The translations under genes and the position numbers were made by a program. This document shows, piece by piece, positions 1 to 8,550 of a stretch of 64,000 nt of DNA (position 1 is its first letter; each line of letters opens with the position of its first letter). Under the pieces are notes generated by a model. That model had not been told where the DNA came from, did no database searches, and saw only the letters and a program-made list of their open reading frames with translations. This stretch comes from Providencia zhijiangensis (GTDB taxonomy: Bacteria; Pseudomonadota; Gammaproteobacteria; Enterobacterales; Enterobacteriaceae). The DNA is taken from assembly GCF_030315915.2 (NCBI RefSeq), contig NZ_CP135990.1:3410001-3474000 (forward strand), in the 5' to 3' direction.

Positions 1-1
1 A

Positions 2-175
2 TCCATACATATACTGAGCATGATTATACGTGCCACGGATCGCATTCTTATCGATATGAGCAAGCTGAGTTTCAATCTATGTAGAGTTATATCCTTTCTC
101 ATGCAAAATTGTGCTCATCCTGTGGCGGAAGCCATGCACTGTTAGCCTTCCTTTATACCCCAGTAACTCAATAAC
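2..175 (-). pseudogene. Relic of a second P4-type tyrosine integrase (C-terminal part)
   Basis: Translating the minus strand from 175 gives the catalytic C-terminal segment of a tyrosine recombinase. It contains HGFRHRMSTILHEKGYN, the H-x-x-R box of the P4 integrase family, then after an in-frame TAG at 79-77 it continues as IETQLAHIDKN and a tyrosine-containing tail (GTYNHAQY). The premature stop and the lack of upstream domains show a broken gene. It lies directly downstream of the intact integrase, so it is probably the leftover of an earlier island or of an integrase exchange at the same tRNA. It continues beyond the left window edge, so its true 3' end cannot be seen. Confidence 0.75.
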
Positions 176-180
176 CCCAT

Positions 181-1452
181 TTAAATTGCCTTTATTGAAT
201 TACTTGATTTTGCAAAACTAAAAGGTGAAATCTCCTTCTCCCTATTCGCATCCAGATAATCTGCCCACCATTGCACCATCAATCGTCTTTCCTCAATATG
301 CTCTGCCTTATGGATATAAGCCGCACGCACTGAGTTACGTTCTTGGTGGCTCATTTGCCTTTCTACTGCATCCTTCGACCACAGCCCTGACTCAATCAAC
401 GAGCTACATGCCATTGTTCTAAAACCATGACCACACACTTCCGTCTTAGTGTCATAACCCATCACACGTAATGCGTTGTTTACCGTATTTTCGCTCATCG
501 GTTTTCTAGGATTATGATCACCAATAAAGATCAGTTCGTGATTCCCACTGAATTGATATATCTGTTTTAAGATCTCAATGGCTTGTCGGCTTAAAGGAAC
601 TAAATGAGGGGTACGCATTTTTGATCCACGATGAGAGTGCTTAACCCCTTCTATCGCTTCACGTTCTGCGGGGATTGTCCACATCGCATTATCAAAATCG
701 ATTTCATCCCAACGAGCAAAACGCAGTTCACTGGAACGAATGAAGACTAACAAGGTGAGTTTGACGGCTAAAGTTGTTAATGGTCTGCCAGTATAGCTAT
801 CGATACGTTGTAAGAACTCTGGTAGGCGTTTCAGTTCTAAAGCAGCTCTATGGACTCGTTTGCCTGTAGCAACTGCTCCAGCCATATCTTGTGCAGGGTT
901 ATAGTCGATTAAACCGCTTTGTACTGCATAACGCATAATACCTGTCACACGCTGTTGTAAACGTGCAGCCACCTCAAGACGTCCAGACATCTCCACGGCT
1001 TTAATCGGTTCGAGTAGATCGCGAGTTTTTAGTTCGGCAATATTACGTTTGCCAATAGCAGCAAAGATATTGTCCTCAAGGCTTTTGAGGACTCGATGGC
1101 TATGGCCTTCTGACCACTTCTTATTCGTTGCATGCCAATCACGCGCAACTTTCTCAAAGGTATTAAATTCCTTTTGCTGCTCTTCCTTTAATTCTTTCTT
1201 GTGTTCACGAGGGTCGATACCTAAAGCAACTTGCTTTCTGGCAGCATCTCTTCTTTCTCTTGCATCCGCTAAGGAGATTTCTGGATATACACCAAAAGCC
1301 ATCAAATGTTGTTTGCCGCCAAAGCGAAAACGGAAACGCCAATATTTAGAGCCATTGGGGTGAACATACAGAAACAAGCCATCACTATCTGTCAGTGTAT
1401 AAGCTTTCTCGTCAGGTTTAGCTGCACGAACTTTCGTATCGGTTAATGCCAT
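181..1452 (-). CDS. P4-type tyrosine integrase next to leuX
   Basis: This is a site-specific recombinase that would integrate or excise a genomic island at the adjacent tRNA-Leu gene. From the ATG at 1452 it has 423 residues, normal for the family. The first ~85 residues form the arm-binding DUF4102 domain (MALTDTKVRAAKP start), followed by a SAM-like core-binding domain (~95-190). In the catalytic domain I read R244 (SSELR), H342-x-x-R345 (HGFRTMA), H369 (MSHQERN) and nucleophile Y379. A longer frame opens at a GTG (1470), but GAGG lies correctly upstream of the ATG and MALTDTK is the usual family start. The gene is transcribed away from the tRNA, the usual arrangement for islands at leuX. 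The island body would lie left of this window. Confidence 0.93.
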   Translation of the reverse strand: MALTDTKVRAAKPDEKAYTLTDSDGLFLYVHPNGSKYWRFRFRFGGKQHLMAFGVYPEISLADARERRDAARKQVALGIDPREHKKELKEEQQKEFNTFEKVARDWHATNKKWSEGHSHRVLKSLEDNIFAAIGKRNIAELKTRDLLEPIKAVEMSGRLEVAARLQQRVTGIMRYAVQSGLIDYNPAQDMAGAVATGKRVHRAALELKRLPEFLQRIDSYTGRPLTTLAVKLTLLVFIRSSELRFARWDEIDFDNAMWTIPAEREAIEGVKHSHRGSKMRTPHLVPLSRQAIEILKQIYQFSGNHELIFIGDHNPRKPMSENTVNNALRVMGYDTKTEVCGHGFRTMACSSLIESGLWSKDAVERQMSHQERNSVRAAYIHKAEHIEERRLMVQWWADYLDANREKEISPFSFAKSSNSIKAI

Positions 1453-1474
1453 ATTCTTTGTCCTCTTCACCCCA

Positions 1475-1649
1475 GAGTGAGTATATAAACGAGATATCTC
1501 AGATTACTGTTGATGATTTCGAGTTACATAGCCAACTATGTGCCTACGCCACAGGCTGCGCCTGCTTTGCTCTAGCATCGGTAATTCGAGATATAATGAG
1601 TATACAAACATTATCGAAGCGATGTATATACTCAGATGTATACTCACTC
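1475..1649. promoter_or_regulatory. Repeated GAGTATAC-type sites upstream of the integrase
   Basis: Four related sites lie between the integrase and the tRNA terminator: GAGTGAGTATATA (1475-1487), ATGAGTATACA (1596-1606), GATGTATATACTCA (1621-1634) and GATGTATACTCACTC (1635-1649). The first is the inverted form of the last two. Such clustered direct and inverted repeats next to a P4 integrase fit arm-type integrase binding sites or operators controlling int. The function is inferred from position and repetition only. Confidence 0.45.
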
Positions 1650-1732
1650 GGAGGTTGATGTGGGTTGAGTTAGATTGACATGCATTGACTGAAAACGCAG
1701 GGAAAGCCTTGCAAACACTGGATTTTAGATAC

Positions 1733-1756
1733 AAAAAAAGACGTCCGTTGACGTCT
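1733..1756 (-). terminator. Rho-independent terminator of tRNA-Leu
   Basis: On the minus strand a perfect 7-bp stem (AGACGTC / GACGTCT, loop AACG) is followed by seven T, 14 bases after the tRNA 3' end. Confidence 0.85.
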
Positions 1757-1769
1757 CTTGATGTTCTTA

Positions 1770-1854
1770 TGGTGCCGAAGGCCGGACTCGAACCGGCACA
1801 CCCGAAGGCGGTTGATTTTGAATCAACTGCGTCTACCAATTCCGCCACTCCGGC
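1770..1854 (-). tRNA. leuX: tRNA-Leu (anticodon CAA)
   Basis: This is an 85-nt class II tRNA with encoded CCA (complement of 1770-1772). The acceptor stem pairs GCCGGAG with CTTCGGC. The anticodon loop reads GATTCAAAATC, giving CAA, and the long variable arm and TPsiC arm (GGTTCGAGTCC) are present. It closely resembles E. coli leuX, a well-known island integration hotspot, and its 3' end is the presumed attB for the adjacent integrase. The second attachment copy was not found in this window. Confidence 0.95.
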
Positions 1855-1886
1855 ACGAAGTGATGTGTTTCTTGGAAAACGGTGCC

Positions 1887-1914
1887 ATTATACTTGCCTG
1901 ATGCCTACTGGCAA
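1887..1914 (-). promoter_or_regulatory. Sigma70 promoter of leuX
   Basis: The minus strand shows TTGCCA (-35) and TATAAT (-10) separated by 16 bases, about 30 bases upstream of the tRNA 5' end. Confidence 0.7.
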
Positions 1915-2136
1915 CATTTATCTTGAACAATCAGATTGTTCGATTAAAAAAAAAGCACCTGAAAAAATCTTTCCACAAAAAGCCCAATATCCCCTGTTAT
2001 GTTCAACAACATTTGAATATCTATGCTAATTTTCCTAAGAGTATTTTCATTGTCTTAACCCTTGGGTGGCTGGCGACAAAGCATAATTTTTGTTAGTTTA
2101 TCCGCACTCTTATGTAAAATTATAAAGGCATATTTT

Positions 2137-2223
2137 ATGGGCTTTGTTGGATGGATAGCCACTGGTCTGGTTATTGGCATCTTAATTGGTGTCGTCATGA
2201 AAATTTTCTCAAAGAAAAAATAA
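2137..2223 (+). CDS. Putative 28-residue single-pass membrane peptide
   Basis: This short frame starts with ATG at 2137 and ends with TAA. An AAAGG lies about 8 bases upstream. The peptide begins MGFVGWIATGLVIGILIGV, one hydrophobic helix with glycine spacing, and ends in a basic tail (SKKK), as expected for an inner-membrane microprotein. The glycine/hydrophobic pattern recalls the first helix of GlsB/YeaQ proteins, but the peptide is too short for assignment. It lies 50 bases upstream of ampH on the same strand and could be co-transcribed. Coding status is inferred from ribosome-binding site, composition and hydrophobicity; function is unknown. Confidence 0.45.
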   Translation: MGFVGWIATGLVIGILIGVVMKIFSKKK

Positions 2224-2273
2224 ATATTGGCTGAAAAGCCTTTTATAAACAATCATATCGGCTGGCTTCAAAC

Positions 2274-3500
2274 ATGAAGAAAACATTTCTTAAAATTTTG
2301 TCGGTATCCGCACTCTCTGCGGCATTGATGGCCTGTTCCTCAACGACAGAAAAAACCTCGCAAAGCTCACCAAGTGGCATGCTTGCAGGTAATTCAGAGT
2401 GGCAAATATTCGAAGGCGATAGAAGAACTTACGAGCGTGTCACCAAAATCGTCGATATGTATGCGAATCGAATTTATAACGAAAGCGATGCTCGAGGCAT
2501 GGCCATTATCGTCATTGATAACAACCAAACCCTCGCTCGCTATTATGGTGAAACCGCGCCGGGCAATGGACAAAAACCAGGTCCTAACTCCCTGATCCGC
2601 ATAGCTTCTGTTAGCAAATTAATGACCAGCGAAATTTTAATTAAGCTGGAGCAAGATAAAAAATTAGCGATCACCGATCCGCTACAGCAATACAGCTACA
2701 ACGGCGTTACCGTGCCTGATAACAACAGCGGGCAACCTATCCGACTGTATCATTTAGCGAGCCATACCAGTGGCTTACCTCGCGAACAACCAGGTGGAAA
2801 ATGGGGTCGTCCTGTCTTTATCTGGCCAACCCAAGAGAACCGTTGGACATGGCTGAAAACCGGTAAACTCGACTTTACACCGGGCACTGAAGCGGCTTAT
2901 TCCAACCTCGCCTATGATTTACTCGCCGATGCGATGGTGAAAGCGACGGGGCAGTCATACCCGCAATTGTTCAGCAAATACGTGACATCTCCGGCGAAAA
3001 TGACGGATACCACCTATACCCCAAGCAAAGGTCAATGCGCCCGATTAATGGAAGGCACCAAGCCAAGCCCTTGCCATAACACCCTTGCGGCAGCAGGAAG
3101 CGGCGGTGTGTATTCCACACCGGCAGATATGCAAAAGTGGATGCAGCAATTTTTATCCACGGATAATAACCTACGTAAAGCGACCGCAGCTCGTGAGCAA
3201 GGTATTTTCTTCCCACGAGAAAAGCTGTTAGATGCCAAAGGGATGGACGTGGCAGGTTATGCTGATGGTCTAGGTCTTGGCTGGGTGTATATGAAGCCTA
3301 AAAACGGCATTCCGGGGATCTACCAGAAAACCGGCGGCGGCGGCGGATTTAATACCTATATGGCGATGATCCCACAGCAAAATATTGCGGTATTCGTGGT
3401 GATGACCCGTAAAGATGGTAGTAAGTTCAGTAAGTTAACCGCCGGTGTGAATGATATGGTTGCTTCGTTATCGTCTAACCATGCGTATGGGAAAAATTGA
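2274..3500 (+). CDS. ampH: AmpH-type D-alanyl-D-alanine carboxypeptidase/endopeptidase, predicted lipoprotein
   Basis: This is a serine peptidase of the class C beta-lactamase fold that trims peptidoglycan peptides. It follows E. coli AmpH along its whole length, for example the ALPREQPGG-like, PVFIWPT, YSNLAYDLLADA and GLGWVYM segments. Catalytic motifs are S112-V-S-K115, Y209-S-N211 and K352-T-G. The N-terminus is a lipoprotein signal (LMAC, lipidated C21) followed by a Ser/Thr-rich linker, whereas E. coli AmpH has an ordinary cleavable signal, so this version is probably membrane-anchored. At 408 residues it is slightly longer than the ~385 of E. coli, through the linker. The gene is monocistronic with its own terminator. 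It is not a resistance AmpC, being much closer to AmpH. Confidence 0.92.
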   Translation: MKKTFLKILSVSALSAALMACSSTTEKTSQSSPSGMLAGNSEWQIFEGDRRTYERVTKIVDMYANRIYNESDARGMAIIVIDNNQTLARYYGETAPGNGQKPGPNSLIRIASVSKLMTSEILIKLEQDKKLAITDPLQQYSYNGVTVPDNNSGQPIRLYHLASHTSGLPREQPGGKWGRPVFIWPTQENRWTWLKTGKLDFTPGTEAAYSNLAYDLLADAMVKATGQSYPQLFSKYVTSPAKMTDTTYTPSKGQCARLMEGTKPSPCHNTLAAAGSGGVYSTPADMQKWMQQFLSTDNNLRKATAAREQGIFFPREKLLDAKGMDVAGYADGLGLGWVYMKPKNGIPGIYQKTGGGGGFNTYMAMIPQQNIAVFVVMTRKDGSKFSKLTAGVNDMVASLSSNHAYGKN

Positions 3501-3590
3501 AAGGGTACCGCCGACGCGATTAATGCACTGGCGAGTTATACCCCTACCCTAAAACGCGGATTTGTGCGCCTACTGACATTTATCGTGACA

Positions 3591-3619
3591 ACTGCCTGAG
3601 CCCTTCAGGCAGTTTTTTA
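3591..3619 (+). terminator. Terminator downstream of ampH
   Basis: An 8-bp stem (CTGCCTGA / TCAGGCAG) is followed by six T. It is 90 bases past the ampH stop codon. Confidence 0.85.
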
Positions 3620-3721
3620 TTCGCCGCTCTTTCTGATAGACGGCTGCTTTTTATGCAATATTTTAGTGTGACCTTTCGCTACTCTTAGGCCTTCTTACTC
3701 ATAATTAGCGAGGGAACTAAG

Positions 3722-4222
3722 ATGAAAATTATCCCATTTTCCATCCACAACATATTACGCCCCAGCTCCGTAAAATCAGGAACGGCCACAGCTTCTGAAT
3801 TAGTAAAGCAACTCAGAAATGTATTTAATCATCAAGCTGCCTTTCCACAACCTAAAAAACCAGACTATGTCGAAATCGATCTTTCAAGGCTGGTTAATGA
3901 GAAAGCGGATGATCCGAACATTGAAGCAACCGCTGAGTATAAAAAACTATTCGCAGATACCATGAACGAAGCAAAGCAATCATTCATTCAAGCGACCTGG
4001 AAAAATGCTTATAGGATTGAAAAATCATACAGTGCAAATGGCGGTTCGTTCTCTTATGCACAACAGATTGCCAACAAAAGTGGAAAAAACGTGATTGGCA
4101 TTATCGGTGAATATACCTCTCAGACGGAACAAAAAAGTATCCAGCATGTATTATTTAAGCCACAAGGAAAAATTCAATCGATGCTGAGTAATTTCGGTAA
4201 TTTTATCCTCAGCATAAAGTGA
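3722..4222 (+). CDS. Hypothetical protein, 166 residues
   Basis: I do not recognise this protein. The frame has a good ribosome-binding site (GAGGGA about 6 bases before ATG) and a terminator behind it, so it looks like a real single-gene unit. It has no obvious signal peptide or membrane segment. The first ~60 residues are polar with a short amphipathic helix (SELVKQLRNVF), the middle is charged, and the last third alternates small and hydrophobic residues (KNVIGIIGEY; MLSNFGNFIL). It lies between ampH and lptG, in the part next to the leuX integration site where E. coli strains carry variable genes. Accessory origin is inferred. Confidence 0.6.
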   Translation: MKIIPFSIHNILRPSSVKSGTATASELVKQLRNVFNHQAAFPQPKKPDYVEIDLSRLVNEKADDPNIEATAEYKKLFADTMNEAKQSFIQATWKNAYRIEKSYSANGGSFSYAQQIANKSGKNVIGIIGEYTSQTEQKSIQHVLFKPQGKIQSMLSNFGNFILSIK

Positions 4223-4258
4223 GTATGGTCTTGGTATGGAGACTTGCCGTCGACAATA

Positions 4259-4297
4259 AAAAAGGCTGTAAAATCATTCGATTCTACAGCCTTTTTC
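4259..4297. terminator. Bidirectional terminator between the 3722-4222 gene and lptG
   Basis: The stem AAAGGCTGTA / TACAGCCTTT has A- and T-runs on its two sides, so it can serve both convergent genes. Confidence 0.85.
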
Positions 4298-4315
4298 CAA
4301 TTTAAAGGGAATGGA

Positions 4316-5392
4316 CTATTTTCGTTTAACTAACAAGAAGATACTCACGCCCAAGAACAGTATACTCGGCAACGCTGCCGCCAGCACTGGCGGAATGGAA
4401 TAGACCAAACTCCAGTTACCAAAACCTTGGTTTAAGATGTAGAACAAGAAGCCGCCCACAATCCCTGAAATCACACGCACGCCCATCGGCACCGTACGCA
4501 GAGGACCGAAGATAAAGGAAACCGCCATCAACATCATGACTGCCGCAGAAAGTGGCGCTAGGATTTTTTGCCACATACTCAGCTGATAAACCGAAGCAAC
4601 TTGCCCGCTCTCTTTCAAATAGGTGATGTACTGATACAGGCCACGAATTGAAAGTGAATCCGCATTCAGGGAAACGATACCTAATTTCTCTGGGGTTAAA
4701 TTGGTTTTCCAATCATAGGTTAAACGCTGTGAGCCCGTGATTTTTTGCTGGCTACCCAAGATAGATTCTTGAACTTGAGATAACACCCACAGTTTTTTAT
4801 CTGCATCATAAGTTCCGCGAGCGGCAAACATTACAGACTGTAATTTGCGATGGTCATCGAAGCGATAAATAGAAACATCTTGGATGGTGCTCGCATCTTT
4901 AATGCGCTGGATATAGATAAAATCATGGGCATCTTTTGCCCACATACCTGAATCCGTAACCACCAAAGAACTACCAACAATTTTCTCTGCACGGTAGTTA
5001 CGCGCCCACTGCTCGCCCGCAGGTGCAATCCACTCCCCCATGATCATCGTAACGATAACCAATGGAATCGCTGTTTTCATCACCGACATCGCAATTTGCA
5101 AACGGGTAAAACCCGACGCTTGCATCACCACCAGTTCACTACGGGAAGCTAACGCGCCTAATCCCAACAATGCACCCAATAATGCCGCCATTGGGAAGAA
5201 AATATCGATATCTTTGGGAACGGTTAATAAGGTGAAAACCCCTGCGCTCATCGCCGTGTAATCACCGTCACCCACTTTGCGAAGCTGCTCGACAAATTTG
5301 ATGATCCCTGAAAGGGAAACCAACAAAAACAACGTCATCAAAATCGAATTGAGGATGGTTCGACCGATATACCTATCTAAAACACCAAACAT
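4316..5392 (-). CDS. lptG: LPS export ABC transporter permease LptG
   Basis: LptG is an inner-membrane subunit of the LptB2FG transporter, which extracts lipopolysaccharide from the inner membrane and passes it to LptC-LptA. At 358 residues it matches the family length. There are three hydrophobic segments at the N-terminus (MTLFLLVSLSGIIKF; the PMAALLGALLGLGALA stretch), a periplasmic beta-rich domain (~130-260) and three C-terminal helices. The coupling region (SELVVMQASGFT) is conserved. Its ATG shares one base with the lptF stop (TGATG), so the two subunits are translationally coupled. Confidence 0.96.
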   Translation of the reverse strand: MFGVLDRYIGRTILNSILMTLFLLVSLSGIIKFVEQLRKVGDGDYTAMSAGVFTLLTVPKDIDIFFPMAALLGALLGLGALASRSELVVMQASGFTRLQIAMSVMKTAIPLVIVTMIMGEWIAPAGEQWARNYRAEKIVGSSLVVTDSGMWAKDAHDFIYIQRIKDASTIQDVSIYRFDDHRKLQSVMFAARGTYDADKKLWVLSQVQESILGSQQKITGSQRLTYDWKTNLTPEKLGIVSLNADSLSIRGLYQYITYLKESGQVASVYQLSMWQKILAPLSAAVMMLMAVSFIFGPLRTVPMGVRVISGIVGGFLFYILNQGFGNWSLVYSIPPVLAAALPSILFLGVSIFLLVKRK

Positions 5393-6489
5393 CAGGCAAC
5401 CCCTCTGGTCAACTTAGCACGCATTTTGCGCATTGGTACGGTATCCCATAAATTCAGTATCACTGCTAACAGCAAGTAACCGAAGTTAACCGCCCACATC
5501 GCATATTTAGGGTCGACATCCCCTTTGTCTGCGCTATTACGTAACGTACTTTGTAATAAGAAGAAAATCAGGTACAGCAACATGGCAGGGATCATACTGA
5601 GTACGCGCCCTTGACGTGGGTTCACTTCACTCAGCGGCACGACCATCAACGCCATCACGACCACAGAGAACACAATGGTTAGACGCCAGTGAAATTCAGC
5701 ATTGACCTCAGGATTACTTTCATTCCACAGCTGCATCATGGTTTTCTGTTCCACTTTATCCGTACTGACATCCGTGGCTTTATGGTCAACAACGGCTTGG
5801 TAATTCACGAAATCGGTGATGCGGAAATCTCTCAGCATTGCCGTGCCTTCGTAGCGAGTACCTTGGTCTAGCACCACCATCTGGCGGCCATATTCGTCTT
5901 CTTTCATATAACCGCTATCCGCAACCACAACGGAAGGACGTTGTTCGTTGGCAGTACGCAACTGAGCTAAGAAAACATTTTTAAAATCATTGCCTTTAAC
6001 TTCACCGATATACAACACAAAGTTGCCATCTTTGGTGGTTTTAAACTGCCCTTCCACCATCGCCGCTAAACCGGGGTTGGCTTTTGCATCCGCCAATACT
6101 TGCTCTTGATACTGAGATGACCAAGGCAACATCCAAGTAATATTGGCAACGGCGACTAAGGCGGTTAATGCGGCAAGTACCAGCGCCGCTTTCACAAGCA
6201 CACTTTTACCCAGACCGCAGGCATGCATCACAGTAATTTCGCTTTCTGTGTACAATTTGCTGTAAGTCATCAATAGCCCAAGAAATAGGCTTAAAGGTAA
6301 GATAAGTTGCGCCATCTCCGGCACACCTAATCCTAATAATGGAAGAACTAAATTCGAAGGAATATTCCCCTGAACCGCGGCACCTAAGATGTCGATGGAC
6401 TTTTGACTAAAAAAGATAAGCAGCAGGACAAAAAGTATCGCCAGCTGGCTTTTCAGGGTTTCCCGAACCAAATATCGAATAATGATCAC
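5392..6489 (-). CDS. lptF: LPS export ABC transporter permease LptF
   Basis: This is the partner permease of LptG in the LptB2FG complex. It has 365 residues with the same architecture: three N-terminal membrane helices, a periplasmic jellyroll-like domain and three C-terminal helices. The coupling-helix region ESEITVMHACG is typical of LptF. The gene is first in the lptFG pair and is divergent from pepA across 276 bases that must hold both promoters. The ATPase gene lptB is not in this window, as in E. coli, where it lies elsewhere. lptFG next to pepA-holC-valS is the standard enterobacterial order. Confidence 0.96.
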   Translation of the reverse strand: MIIIRYLVRETLKSQLAILFVLLLIFFSQKSIDILGAAVQGNIPSNLVLPLLGLGVPEMAQLILPLSLFLGLLMTYSKLYTESEITVMHACGLGKSVLVKAALVLAALTALVAVANITWMLPWSSQYQEQVLADAKANPGLAAMVEGQFKTTKDGNFVLYIGEVKGNDFKNVFLAQLRTANEQRPSVVVADSGYMKEDEYGRQMVVLDQGTRYEGTAMLRDFRITDFVNYQAVVDHKATDVSTDKVEQKTMMQLWNESNPEVNAEFHWRLTIVFSVVVMALMVVPLSEVNPRQGRVLSMIPAMLLYLIFFLLQSTLRNSADKGDVDPKYAMWAVNFGYLLLAVILNLWDTVPMRKMRAKLTRGVA

Positions 6490-6765
6490 GCTTATTACGC
6501 CTGTGAAAACTTGTCTTTTGGGATGAAAATGGCTAAGTTCGTTCTATGACAGCCATTTACTAAAATATACTCTGGTTTATTGTTTGGCTAGAATGATATA
6601 AAAGCATTATCTATACTAAGTGCTATATCGGAATATGCTTAATATAAGCGAAACTAGGTATTTGCTCAATTTAACACAAAGAGTTCATTCTCTATAAGCC
6701 AGATCATGCGAAAGGCTAATTTTAACTGGAGCATCGACCTTTGTCTTTAAGATTCAGGAGAACGC

Positions 6766-8277
6766 ATGGAGTTTAGTGTAAAAAGTGGTAGCCCGGAAAA
6801 ACAACGTAGTGCTTGTATCGTTGTCGGAGTCTTTGAACCACGCCGTCTGTCCCCTATCGCTGAACAGCTGGACAAAATTAGTGACGGATATATCAGCGCC
6901 CTGCTGCGCCGCGGTGAGCTTGAAGGTAAAGTAGGTCAATCCTTGCTGCTGCATCATGTGCCTAACGTTCTATCTGAGCGTATTTTACTGATCGGTTGCG
7001 GTAAAGAACGTGAACTCGATGAGCGTCAATTTAAACAAATCATTCAGAAAACGATCAGCACTCTGAATGAAACTGGCTCAATGGAAGCCGTTTGTTTCTT
7101 GACTGAGTTACATGTGAAAGGTCGCAATAACTACTGGAAAGTTCGCCAAGCAGTTGAAACAGCGAAAGAGTCCCTGTATGTCTTCGATCAACTGAAAAGC
7201 AACAAAACCGAACACCGCCGTCCACTGCGTAAACTGGTCTTCAATGTACCAACACGCCGAGAACTGACTAGCGGTGAACGTGCTATCGCCCACGGTTTAG
7301 CTATCGCCTCTGGCGTTAAAGCCGCTAAAGACTTGGGTAACATGCCGCCAAATATCTGTAACGCTGGCTATTTAGCGTCACAAGCTCGTCAACTGGCAGA
7401 CATTTCTGACAGCAAACTGACCACTCGTGTGATCGGCGAAGAGCAAATGAAAGAGCTGGGCATGAACGCGTACTTAGCAGTGGGTCAAGGTTCTCAGAAC
7501 GAATCTCTGATGTCCATCATGGAGTACAAAGGCAACCCAGATCCAGAGTGCAAGCCAATTGTCCTCGTCGGTAAAGGTTTAACCTTCGACTCAGGCGGTA
7601 TTTCTATCAAGCCAGCTGATGGCATGGATGAGATGAAATACGACATGTGCGGTGCAGCGACCGTTTACGGCGTCATGCGCTTTATCACTGATCTGCAACT
7701 GCCAATTAACGTCGTCGGTGTACTGGCTGGCTGTGAAAACATGCCGGGTGGACACGCATATCGTCCGGGTGACGTCCTAACCACGATGTCTGGTCAAACT
7801 GTTGAAGTGTTAAACACGGATGCGGAAGGTCGTTTAGTCCTGTGTGATACCCTGACTTACGTTGAGCGTTTCGATCCAGAACTGGTTATCGATATCGCCA
7901 CATTAACAGGCGCATGTGTGATTGCTTTAGGTAGCCACTACACTGGTTTAATGTCCAACCACAACCCACTAGCTCATGAGCTGTTAAATGCATCAGAGCA
8001 AGCTGGCGACCGTGCTTGGCGCTTACCATTAGCTGACGAATACTATGAGCAAATCAGCTCTAACTTTGCTGATTTAGCGAACACAGGTGGTCGTCCGGGT
8101 GGTGCAATTACCGCAGGCTGCTTCTTAGCACGCTTTACGGGTAAATATAACTGGGCTCACTTGGATATCGCTGGTACTGCATGGCGTTCAGGCAAAGCTA
8201 AAGGAGCAACCGGTCGTCCGGTTTCTATGTTAGCTCAGTTCTTACTGAACCGCGCTGGCTTAAATGGTGACGAGTAA
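6766..8277 (+). CDS. pepA: Leucyl aminopeptidase A / DNA-binding PepA
   Basis: PepA is a hexameric M17 metallo-aminopeptidase that removes N-terminal residues. In enterobacteria it also binds DNA as an accessory factor in Xer recombination at plasmid sites and in carAB control. The protein has 503 residues, identical to the E. coli length. The metal-binding and active-site segments [15 protein letters not shown] and [12 protein letters not shown], the family signature, are intact. The N-terminal DNA-binding domain covers roughly residues 1-165. GAGAACGC lies before the ATG, and a strong terminator follows. Confidence 0.97.
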   Translation: MEFSVKSGSPEKQRSACIVVGVFEPRRLSPIAEQLDKISDGYISALLRRGELEGKVGQSLLLHHVPNVLSERILLIGCGKERELDERQFKQIIQKTISTLNETGSMEAVCFLTELHVKGRNNYWKVRQAVETAKESLYVFDQLKSNKTEHRRPLRKLVFNVPTRRELTSGERAIAHGLAIASGVKAAKDLGNMPPNICNAGYLASQARQLADISDSKLTTRVIGEEQMKELGMNAYLAVGQGSQNESLMSIMEYKGNPDPECKPIVLVGKGLTFDSGGISIKPADGMDEMKYDMCGAATVYGVMRFITDLQLPINVVGVLAGCENMPGGHAYRPGDVLTTMSGQTVEVLNTDAEGRLVLCDTLTYVERFDPELVIDIATLTGACVIALGSHYTGLMSNHNPLAHELLNASEQAGDRAWRLPLADEYYEQISSNFADLANTGGRPGGAITAGCFLARFTGKYNWAHLDIAGTAWRSGKAKGATGRPVSMLAQFLLNRAGLNGDE

Positions 8278-8321
8278 TTTCGATTACGATTAAAAATCGC
8301 CATTGATTAAGTTGTAATTAT

Positions 8322-8366
8322 AATATCCCGATGAGCAGGTTCTGCGATTCGGGATATTGTTTTTTC
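8322..8366 (+). terminator. Terminator downstream of pepA
   Basis: A 10-bp perfect stem (AATATCCCGA / TCGGGATATT) is followed by a T-rich tract. Confidence 0.85.
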
Positions 8367-8463
8367 AATAGGTATCAGCAAGTTATACGCCTCAGAACAC
8401 ACGTCCATTAAGCCATTTTGAGGCAGCTATAAAAAAGTATATAATTCAACACAGATTTAATCT

Positions 8464-8550
8464 TGCTGCGACCTTGGGAACATACATAAGCATGCGACCG
8501 ACGCGAGAGTCCGTAGCCAACACCCCTACAAATTGAAGTATGACGGGTAT
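8464..8550 (+). repeat. ERIC element ending at the holC start codon
   Basis: This degenerate ERIC (enterobacterial repetitive intergenic consensus) keeps the hallmark blocks AACATACATAAGCATG, GTAGCCAACACCCC and TTGAAGTATGACGGGTAT in order. Its right end (8550) touches the ATG of holC at 8551, so the element itself supplies the sequence immediately before the start, including a weak GGG Shine-Dalgarno. The left palindromic end is eroded. Confidence 0.8.

Noticed and set aside
1504-1848. Minus-strand 114-residue frame starting MAELVDAVDSKST
   Set aside because: It is a translation of the tRNA-Leu gene and its terminator region, a common false frame.
2274-3500. Class C beta-lactamase (resistance AmpC)
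   Set aside because: The SVSK, YSN and KTG motifs are shared by the fold, but the rest of the protein follows AmpH closely.
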